Assembly: GCA_038239365.1 (NCBI GenBank)
Contig: JBBSEU010000008.1
Location: 1 to 47,033, forward strand
Length of the DNA: 47,033 bases
Origin: JBBRMW01 sp038239365
GTDB lineage: Bacteria; Chloroflexota; Anaerolineae; Aggregatilineales; UBA2796
Direction of reading: 5' to 3'
The notes below the pieces were generated by a model. It had not been told where the DNA came from and ran no database searches. It worked only from the letters and a program-made list of their open reading frames with translations. Positions 25,289 to 31,343 of the stretch are shown one piece after another (position 1 is the stretch's first letter; each line of letters opens with the position of its first letter). Made by a program: the position numbers and the translations under genes.

Positions 25289-25539
25289 TTACTCCTTTTT
25301 TGGCGGGTGCCAGCCACCCCTTACCCAAAGCCGTCGTGCGCCTACGATGCTCGGCGAATTCATCTTCAACAATTCCACGGTGGCGCGTCCGACTGGCGTC
25401 AACCCGCTAATTCTTAATCCGCCGTCACTCCACTCAAAATGCTCAGACCAACGAATATCCTTGCCGTTTGGCAATATTCACAGCGTCGCCGTGCGCGATT
25501 AGCAACTTCCCGCCGCAGCGCCCTGGAAATATGCGCCAT
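25289..25539 (-). pseudogene. HNH endonuclease remnant (core deleted)
   Basis: This relic starts at ATG 25539, overlapping the stop of the RHH-like gene by one base (TGATG). The N-terminus reads ISRALRREVANRARRRCEYC, matching ISEALRTQIHERANGCCEYC of the intact HNH gene at 26018-26437. Directly after CQT the sequence jumps, in another frame, to the family C-terminus (IRWSEHFEWSDGG, GLTPVGRATVELLKMN, RRLWVRGGWHPPKKE). About 65 codons with the catalytic DH and the second CxxC are missing, and the original frame stops near 25410. The C-terminal part remains open as 61 codons. Nuclease activity is therefore lost. Confidence 0.85.
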
Positions 25540-25946
25540 CAAAAATCTGATTCCAGCAGGCGCTCCACATCCTCACCCCGTTCTTTAAGCAGTACGAGTG
25601 CAGCCGAACGAAGCAACGTATACTCATCGACTTTGTCCAGTAACTTCTCGATTTCCTGCTGCTCATCCGCTGATAATTGACCAACCTCACCTTTGGTTTC
25701 CAGAGCGTCCATGCGCGCCTTTTCAGGCCAGGACATTTGTTGACCAACTACTGACCAAAGTTGAAGGTTTGAATAACCTCCCAGCAATGCCAGCACCGCG
25801 TCCGTGTCTTCTGGCGTTTGAATGAAAAACGCCGTTACGTGGTTGGCAATCAGTGATTCAGCGGTCTGATTGTTTTCGGTGGCTTCTTTCTGGATGCGTT
25901 CATACAGTACCGCTGGAATCTCAATCACCACCGATTTTTGTTCCAT
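25539..25946 (-). CDS. RHH-like partner protein, copy 1
   Basis: The start is ATG 25946, with GAGGAG 7 bases upstream and overlapping a preceding TGA (TGATG). The 135-residue protein begins with a beta-strand/helix stretch (KSVVIEIPAVLYERIQKEA, then TAESLIANHV) that looks like a ribbon-helix-helix DNA-binding or dimerisation unit. A helical C-terminal part follows (SADEQQEIEKLLDKVDEYTL, RSAALVLLKERGEDVERLL). Exactly the same length, with low but clear similarity, is seen in the protein at 26439-26846. Each precedes an HNH gene with coupled starts, as in a toxin-antitoxin or nuclease-regulator pair. The function is not established. Confidence 0.75.
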   Translation of the reverse strand: MEQKSVVIEIPAVLYERIQKEATENNQTAESLIANHVTAFFIQTPEDTDAVLALLGGYSNLQLWSVVGQQMSWPEKARMDALETKGEVGQLSADEQQEIEKLLDKVDEYTLLRSAALVLLKERGEDVERLLESDF

Positions 25947-26005
25947 CACCGACTCCTCATATTCAGGTCGTAGCCTGCATGGTCTCCAGCGATTGCAACT
26001 TTCAC
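25946..26005 (-). CDS. 19-codon rpiB relic ORF coupled to RHH copy 1
   Basis: The duplicated rpiB 5' end keeps its GTG start (26005) and an AAGGAG site. It reads VKVAIAGDHAGYDL, five new codons (NMRSR) and TGA; the stop overlaps the ATG of the RHH-like gene (TGATG). It could act as a translated leader that couples RHH expression to rpiB-type initiation signals. Whether it is expressed is unknown. Confidence 0.55.
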   Translation of the reverse strand: MKVAIAGDHAGYDLNMRSR

Positions 26006-26006
26006 G
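25965..26006 (-). repeat. Direct repeat copy B: rpiB 5' end relic
   Basis: This 42-base copy of the rpiB start sits directly downstream of the intact HNH gene, exactly where rpiB would be if the RHH1/HNH1 cassette were absent. It is 41/42 identical to 25244-25285. Confidence 0.9.
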
Positions 26007-26017
26007 TAAATTTCTCC

Positions 26018-26437
26018 TTATTTTAGCGTATGCCAACCTGCTTGTACCCAGCGTCGGCGTGATATAACCTCATTTGGATTATTCATCCGCAGCCGTTCAA
26101 CGGTTGCCCTGCCGATTGGCGCCAGTCCGATCATCTGAGTTCCATCCTCGCTCCACTTAAAATGCTCTGACCAAATTTGATGGCGCGGATTGAATAAAGC
26201 TAATGTCGTATCGGTTTCAGGATCGCGGCCTTCTTGAAAATCGGCCTTATAGCCATTGCAACTTGCACACGCTAAGCATAAGTTATCCAAACTTGTTTCG
26301 CCGCCCGCTACTTCGGGGACGACATGATCGATTTCTAATTTAACGACTATTTCCACTTGCGTTTGACAATACTCACAACATCCATTTGCGCGCTCGTGGA
26401 TTTGCGTTCGCAATGCCTCCGAGATTGTAGGCCACAC
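26018..26437 (-). CDS. HNH endonuclease
   Basis: A 139-residue HNH nuclease of a family common in Chloroflexota and cyanobacteria. The zinc pairs CEYC (~20-23) and CASC (~57-60) flank the catalytic LEIDHVVPE (~34-42) and the LDNLCLACASCNGYKADF helix. The C-terminal part (IWSEHFKWSEDG, MIGLAPIGRATVERLRMN, RRRWVQAGWH) is family-typical. The chosen start is GTG 26437, 1 base after the partner's stop; the stop TAA overlaps the AAGGAG used by the rpiB relic. It probably cuts DNA non-specifically or with little specificity. Whether it serves defence, homing or a toxin role is unknown. Confidence 0.88.
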   Translation of the reverse strand: MWPTISEALRTQIHERANGCCEYCQTQVEIVVKLEIDHVVPEVAGGETSLDNLCLACASCNGYKADFQEGRDPETDTTLALFNPRHQIWSEHFKWSEDGTQMIGLAPIGRATVERLRMNNPNEVISRRRWVQAGWHTLK

Positions 26438-26438
26438 A

Positions 26439-26846
26439 TCACACTTTCACCTTGTTCCGCAACTTGATCTCGTGACCGCGTTGTTGCAGCAGCACCAAAG
26501 CCTCCGTGCGTACCAACGTGTAAAAATTGACCCTTTCCAGCAGAGCTTCCAACTCCCGTTTTTCATTAATGGGGAGCGCGCCGCGTTTCGCTTTTTCAAC
26601 CAGGCTATCCAAACGGGATGCTTCCGATGGTAACATTGGCTGTTCGCTCACCTGCTTGAGTTGATCGTCCGTGAAATGGCTGAATAATTCTGCCAACTCA
26701 TCCGGGGCATTTGGATAGGCATGATGCCAAATGGTCAAATCGTGGCTGATCATTTCCTCAATCGTCAGCCCTGCTTCGCCAGCTTTTTTCTGGATTTTAT
26801 CGTAAATAGCTAGCGGAAGATTGATTGCTACTGACTTGTATTTCAT
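26439..26846 (-). CDS. RHH-like partner protein, copy 2
   Basis: The start is ATG 26846, giving 135 residues, the same length as copy 1 (a longer in-frame version from 26900 overlaps tkt's stop and is unlikely). KYKSVAINLPLAIYDKIQKK and LTIEEMISHDL form the RHH-like N-terminus; NEKRELEALLERVNFYTLVR and TEALVLLQQRGHE are the C-terminal helices, matching copy 1 at about one residue in three. It lies between tkt and the intact HNH gene, with the stop 1 base before the HNH start. The role is inferred from the pairing only. Confidence 0.75.
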   Translation of the reverse strand: MKYKSVAINLPLAIYDKIQKKAGEAGLTIEEMISHDLTIWHHAYPNAPDELAELFSHFTDDQLKQVSEQPMLPSEASRLDSLVEKAKRGALPINEKRELEALLERVNFYTLVRTEALVLLQQRGHEIKLRNKVKV

Positions 26847-26899
26847 GCACTGCGTCCCCAATAAGGGCAGTTCAGCTAGATTGCTGAACTGCCCAATCA

Positions 26900-28921
26900 C
26901 TATTTGCCGAGCAGTTTTTTGGCCGTTTCAACGACTGCCGCCGCTGTGATGCCGAACTCCTGATAGATTTTTTCGTAGGGTGCCGATGCGCCGAACCGAT
27001 CCAACGCAATGATCTTGCCCTGCTCACCTACCCACTGATGCCAGCCGAACGGGGCAGCCGCTTCGATAGCCACACGCGCGGTAACGTTTGGCGGGAGAAC
27101 TTCATCCAGATACGCCTGATCCTGCTTGCGAAACAGTTCCCAACTCGGCATACTGACCACCCGCGCCTTGATCCCGCTCTTTGCCAGTTCCTCGCGCGCT
27201 TCCATGATCAGGCTCACTTCCGATCCGGTACTCAGCAGCAAAACGTCGGGCGTGCCGCCTTCGGCTTCGGCCTTGATATATGCGCCGCGCTTGACGCCTT
27301 CCATTACACCCTCCGGCGCATAGACTGGCAGCTTTTGACGAGTGAAGACAAGCGCCACTGGTCCATCGTTTTCCATCGCCACTTTCCAGGCGGCCACCGT
27401 TTCGTTCGCGTCTGCCGGGCGGATCAGCGTCAACTGTGGGATCGCGCGTAATCCGGCCAACTGCTCAATCGGTTGATGCGTTGGGCCGTCTTCACCCAAC
27501 CCAATCGAGTCGTGTGTAAACACGAATACGACATTCAGGCACATCAAGGCTGCCAATCGAATCGCGGGCTTCATATAATCCGAGAAGTTGAAGAACGTCG
27601 CCGTGAATGGTTTGGTAATGCCGCCGTGCGCGGCCATGCCGTTCGCTACCGCGCCCATCGCATGTTCACGGACTCCGTAGTGAATGTTGCGCCCGCCAAA
27701 GTTGCCCGGCGAAAAGTCACCCATATCTTTGAGCGTCGTCTTAGTTGAGCCGGACAGGTCAGCATCACCGCCGATCAAAGTGGGAATGTGTTTGGCAATC
27801 GCGTTGAGTGCTACACCGTTCGTATCGCGCGTCGCAACGGCTGCCGTACCCGCCGGATAGCTGGGCAAATCGGCATCCCAGCCGGACGGAAATTCGCCTT
27901 TCCAGGCCAGTTCCCAGGTTTGCGCCAGATCGGGATAAGCCTCTGACCATGCTTTGAAGCGCGCATTCCAATCGTCCTCTAGCTGCTGGCCGCGTTCAAT
28001 CGCTTCACGGAAATGTTCGAGCGCCTCACCCGGCACATAGAAATCCTCGTCTTCCGGCCAGCCGAGGTTCTTCTTGGTAGCGGCAACTTCATCCTTACCA
28101 AGTGGTTCACCATGCGCGCGCGGCGTGCCCGCATATTTCGGGCTGCCAAAGCCAATTGTGGTACGCACCGCGATCAGTGAGGGGCGTGAGGTCTGGGCGC
28201 GTGCTTCTTCGAGCGCCGCGCCAATTGCCGCTATATCGTTGCCATTCTCAACCTTGAGCGTGTGCCAGCCATAGGCATCAAAGCGTTTAATCACATCTTC
28301 AGTGAAAGTCATGTTGGTAGGCGTGCTAAGCTGAACGTGATTATCATCGTACAGCACGATCAGCTTTTGCAAGGCCAGATGCCCGGCCAATGAAGCGGCT
28401 TCGCTGGCGACGCCTTCTTGCAAATCACCATCCCCCACGATCACATAGGTGTAGTGATTGACGATCTGATGATCGGGGCGGTTGAAATAAGCCCCCAGGT
28501 ATGCTTCGGCCATCGCCATTCCCACTGCGTTGGCGATTCCCTGACCGAGTGGCCCCGTCGTTGTCTCAACACCGGGCGTCCAATGCCGTTCGGGGTGACC
28601 GGGTGTCTTACTATCCCACTGACGGAAGTTTTTCAGATCGTCCAGGCTCACATCGTAGCCTGTCAGGTATAGCAGCGAATAGAGCAGCATCGAACCGTGA
28701 CCCGCCGATAGCACAAAACGATCCCGATCCGGCCACACCGGATTGCGCGGGTTAAAGTGCATATAGCGCGTCCAGAGCGTGTAGCCCATCGCCGCTGCGC
28801 CGAGCGGCAAACCGGGATGGCCGGAGTTAGCTTTCTGCACGGCATCTACCGACAGAAACCGTATGGTGTTGATCGACAACTCATCGAGGGTTTGTTCTTT
28901 GGCAGGTAGGTCTAGCGTCAA
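26900..28921 (-). CDS. tkt: Transketolase
   Basis: This thiamine-diphosphate enzyme transfers two-carbon units between sugar phosphates in the non-oxidative pentose phosphate branch. The start is TTG 28921 with AAGGAG 9 bases upstream. Diagnostic motifs are ANSGHPGLPLGAAAMGYTLW (~31-50), the ThDP motif GDGDLQEGVASEAASLAGHL (~164-183) with YDDNHVQL, ADLSGSTKTTL, and the pyrimidine-domain GLGEDGPTHQPIEQLAGLRA. The length of 673 residues is normal. Confidence 0.97.
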   Translation of the reverse strand: MTLDLPAKEQTLDELSINTIRFLSVDAVQKANSGHPGLPLGAAAMGYTLWTRYMHFNPRNPVWPDRDRFVLSAGHGSMLLYSLLYLTGYDVSLDDLKNFRQWDSKTPGHPERHWTPGVETTTGPLGQGIANAVGMAMAEAYLGAYFNRPDHQIVNHYTYVIVGDGDLQEGVASEAASLAGHLALQKLIVLYDDNHVQLSTPTNMTFTEDVIKRFDAYGWHTLKVENGNDIAAIGAALEEARAQTSRPSLIAVRTTIGFGSPKYAGTPRAHGEPLGKDEVAATKKNLGWPEDEDFYVPGEALEHFREAIERGQQLEDDWNARFKAWSEAYPDLAQTWELAWKGEFPSGWDADLPSYPAGTAAVATRDTNGVALNAIAKHIPTLIGGDADLSGSTKTTLKDMGDFSPGNFGGRNIHYGVREHAMGAVANGMAAHGGITKPFTATFFNFSDYMKPAIRLAALMCLNVVFVFTHDSIGLGEDGPTHQPIEQLAGLRAIPQLTLIRPADANETVAAWKVAMENDGPVALVFTRQKLPVYAPEGVMEGVKRGAYIKAEAEGGTPDVLLLSTGSEVSLIMEAREELAKSGIKARVVSMPSWELFRKQDQAYLDEVLPPNVTARVAIEAAAPFGWHQWVGEQGKIIALDRFGASAPYEKIYQEFGITAAAVVETAKKLLGK

Positions 28922-28986
28922 GACAACGTCTCCTTATTTGAGAGGCAGCTATTTAAATTCCAGATGATATACGCTCAATCTAGATG

Positions 28987-30414
28987 CTATAGATGAGTCC
29001 CCACTAGCAAATCATACGCCCGCTGTTGGCGGAGCATCGCGGCGTGGTAGCGTTCGGTGAAGGCCGGGCGAGGGGTGAACACGGCTTGAATTAGGGGCTT
29101 CCCCTGCAAACCCAGTGCCAGTAATGCTACACCCCGCGCGCTCGATTCCGGTTCGGCACTGATCGCTACTTCACGTCCCAGCGCATCGGCGGCCACCTGT
29201 GCCCAGGCAGGCGAGGCTGACAGCACACCGCCTGCCGCAATAAGCGTTGGCGGTTGTTCAAGCCAATGAGTTAGCGCCCGATCAATCCGTACCAAGCCGT
29301 AGATCACCGCTTCCAGGGAGGCGCGTGCAATGTCGGCGGGCGTTGTGTTCAGGGTCATACCCAGGATCGCGGCGCTGGCGTCAATATGCCAGCCGATACT
29401 GCGTTCGCCCGCCCAATAAGGTAATACCGTCAAACCATGATCATCCGGCTGGCACGCTAGATCAAACGGATCGTGATCAATGTGCAGCGTTTTTTGCAAC
29501 CAGGCGAAAACATTACCCGCATTGCTGAGCGCCCCACCCACCAACGATTGCTCATGGTTCACCCGATAGCAAAACAGGCCGGGCGGCACTTGTGCGGGCA
29601 TTCCAGTTAATAGAACGCGCATTGCGCCGCTGGTGCCAATCGTGATCGCTGCATGGTTCGGAGTCGCGCAGCCGCAGCCAACATTGGCTGTATAGCCGTC
29701 CGATAAAGCCGGATACCAGACCGCGTCTTTCAGTTTCGGCCAGCGCGAAGCAAACGGTTCGATCAACTTATCGAAAGGCTTATCGTTGACCTCAGACAGT
29801 CGCGCCGGATCGACGTGGGCGGCCTGGAGTGTCTCCACGTCCCACTGAGTCGTATAGCGATTGAGCATCCCCGTCCAGGCGGCAACCGATGTACTCACCC
29901 GCGCCACACCGAACAGTTTCAGATGCAGCCATTCGCCAATCGAGAGCCAGTGTGTCGCTTTCTGAAACACGTCTGGCTGCGTCGCCTCGATCCAACGCAA
30001 GCGCGACGGCCAGTAACTGACATGCAATTTTGTGCCGGTACGCTGGTAGGAGTCATCAGGATCAAGACCAAGTGCCGCCACGTATTCTCGGCTGCGCGTG
30101 TCGTTCCACATATAAATGGGGGTAATCGGTTCACCCTGTGCATCCAGGCCAAGCAGATTGGTGACGAATGTATCCGTGCCCACTGCGATTACAGGCTGAT
30201 CGCTCAGCAGCGTATGGACTTCGTCAATGCACTTCAAAATCTGATCGAGCAGTTGAGTGGCGTCGAATTCCGCGCCGCCGTCGGGAGTCGTGACGGCGGC
30301 GTAAGGGTAATGAGCGCGCAGTTCGTGAATCGGCTGACCATTAGCATTGTAAGCAAGCACGCGCACCGATGAGGAGCCAATGTCGATTGCGAACGCCAAC
30401 CTGGTCTGTGACAC
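28987..30414 (-). CDS. gntK: FGGY-family carbohydrate kinase, probably gluconokinase
   Basis: The chosen start is GTG 30414 with AAGGAT upstream (a TTG at 30432 lacks a binding site), giving 475 residues. FGGY ATPase motifs are visible: AFAIDIGSSSVRVLAYNANG (phosphate-1), AAITIGTSGAMRVLL (phosphate-2/adenosine region), VGGALSNAGNVFAWLQ and LIAAGGVLSASPAW (C-terminal). The GGALSNAGNVFAWL segment and the genetic setting (zwf, gnd, tkt nearby) favour gluconate over xylulose as substrate. The kinase would feed 6-phosphogluconate into the pathway. A TATAAT lies at 30451-30456. Confidence 0.8.
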   Translation of the reverse strand: MSQTRLAFAIDIGSSSVRVLAYNANGQPIHELRAHYPYAAVTTPDGGAEFDATQLLDQILKCIDEVHTLLSDQPVIAVGTDTFVTNLLGLDAQGEPITPIYMWNDTRSREYVAALGLDPDDSYQRTGTKLHVSYWPSRLRWIEATQPDVFQKATHWLSIGEWLHLKLFGVARVSTSVAAWTGMLNRYTTQWDVETLQAAHVDPARLSEVNDKPFDKLIEPFASRWPKLKDAVWYPALSDGYTANVGCGCATPNHAAITIGTSGAMRVLLTGMPAQVPPGLFCYRVNHEQSLVGGALSNAGNVFAWLQKTLHIDHDPFDLACQPDDHGLTVLPYWAGERSIGWHIDASAAILGMTLNTTPADIARASLEAVIYGLVRIDRALTHWLEQPPTLIAAGGVLSASPAWAQVAADALGREVAISAEPESSARGVALLALGLQGKPLIQAVFTPRPAFTERYHAAMLRQQRAYDLLVGTHL

Positions 30415-30450
30415 GCCATCATCCTTGGGCAAGTGCTAATTTAGCTGACC

Positions 30451-30456
30451 ATTATA
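30451..30456 (-). promoter_or_regulatory. Candidate -10 box for gntK and the pentose phosphate operon
   Basis: An exact TATAAT (minus strand) lies 36 bases before the gntK start. The -35 position (17-base spacing) reads TTCCGG, a poor match, so an activator or a different sigma factor may be involved. Confidence 0.5.
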
Positions 30457-30501
30457 GCTCCGCGCTCTCAAAACCGGAAACATTCATTCGTCTGCTATAT
30501 G

Positions 30502-31212
30502 TCATGCCGCCGATTCATGATCGGTGCCAATCGCGGGCACATCGCCCTGAGCATCCTGCGCGCTCTTGGCCGGGTCAACGATCCCATCGGTGCTGTAGTC
30601 GATCTTCATTTTATGGATGTATTCGCTAAATTCCTCAAGTCGCAAATGCTGTTTGGGACTGAGTGAGATGAAGGGGCGGCGCTTGACCAAAAAGTCAATC
30701 GCATCATGTGTCGTCAGGCCGCGCGTCATCATGTAGGCGATCACCTGTGTTGGTGAACGCCCTAACCCCGCCGCGCAGTGGATATAAACTGGACGGGCAG
30801 CCATCGTTTGCTCATGCACGAATTTCGCGCCTCTTGCCAACTGCTCAACCGTCGGCGGTGTGCCGTCAATCGTTGGCAGCCACAGGTAATAGGGCGTCTC
30901 GATGCCCGATTTGCGATCATCCCACTCGACTCGCATATTCACCAGCGATTGCACGCCCCAGCTTTGCAGCACCCGCCAACCACTTCGGCTGATCTGCCCA
31001 CCCAGGAAAATATATTGTGTAATGTGCGTCAGCCGCCGAAAAGGATGCAGCCGCCCATGATCGCCCGCGCGCGAGGCCAGATACCAGATTGCTTGCAGCG
31101 GACGGCGCAGTGCCCAGGGCGGCAGTGGTTCGGGATCAGGCAGCGGTGGCGAGGGCGGGGTGTGTTGCGGCAGCTTTGCATTGGCAATGGCTTTATCCTG
31201 CACTTTTTGCAT
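30502..31212 (-). CDS. Dual-specificity protein phosphatase
   Basis: The start is ATG 31212 (GAGG upstream); the product has 236 residues. The active-site loop VYIHCAAGLGRSPTQVIAYM (~143-162) is the HC-x5-R-S/T signature of cysteine-based phosphatases, and an Asp in LPTIDGTPP (~118) can serve as the general acid. ITQYIFLGGQISRSGWRVLQ is the typical N-terminal DSP segment. A Pro-rich leader (PPSPPLPDPEPLPP) precedes it and an acidic tail follows. The substrate could be a protein or a phospholipid/sugar phosphate; the context does not decide it. Confidence 0.85.
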   Translation of the reverse strand: MQKVQDKAIANAKLPQHTPPSPPLPDPEPLPPWALRRPLQAIWYLASRAGDHGRLHPFRRLTHITQYIFLGGQISRSGWRVLQSWGVQSLVNMRVEWDDRKSGIETPYYLWLPTIDGTPPTVEQLARGAKFVHEQTMAARPVYIHCAAGLGRSPTQVIAYMMTRGLTTHDAIDFLVKRRPFISLSPKQHLRLEEFSEYIHKMKIDYSTDGIVDPAKSAQDAQGDVPAIGTDHESAA

Positions 31213-31257
31213 TTGATACAACCTCTTTTCTATTGTTGAGTAGTCATCAGAGACGAA

Positions 31258-31280
31258 ATGACCGGGTTTTCCCCGGTCAT
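31258..31280. terminator. Hairpin between the subtilase-like gene and the phosphatase
   Basis: Perfect arms ATGACCGGG and CCCGGTCAT (9 bases, 5-base loop) form a stable stem in the intergenic gap. In the minus transcript it follows a second stem (31290-31313). No long U tract follows, so it may attenuate or stabilise rather than end transcription fully. Confidence 0.5.
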
Positions 31281-31289
31281 CTTGAGTTG

Positions 31290-31313
31290 CCCTCTCCGCG
31301 TTAGCGAAAAGGG
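31290..31313. repeat. Degenerate CCCTCTCC/GGAGAGGG hairpin
   Basis: CCCTCTCCGC (31290-31299) and GCGAAAAGGG (31304-31313) pair at 8/10 positions; in the minus-strand RNA the two mismatches become G-U pairs. It resembles the palindromes at 5613 and 21881 and lies 30 bases past the subtilase-like stop. Confidence 0.5.
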
Positions 31314-31343
31314 ACTATTGGATAGAGTATACCGCCTTAACCA

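Noticed and set aside
25947..26036. Extended N-terminus of RHH copy 1
   Set aside because: It reads the rpiB 5' copy in a wrong frame; ATG 25946 has GAGGAG and matches copy 2 in length.
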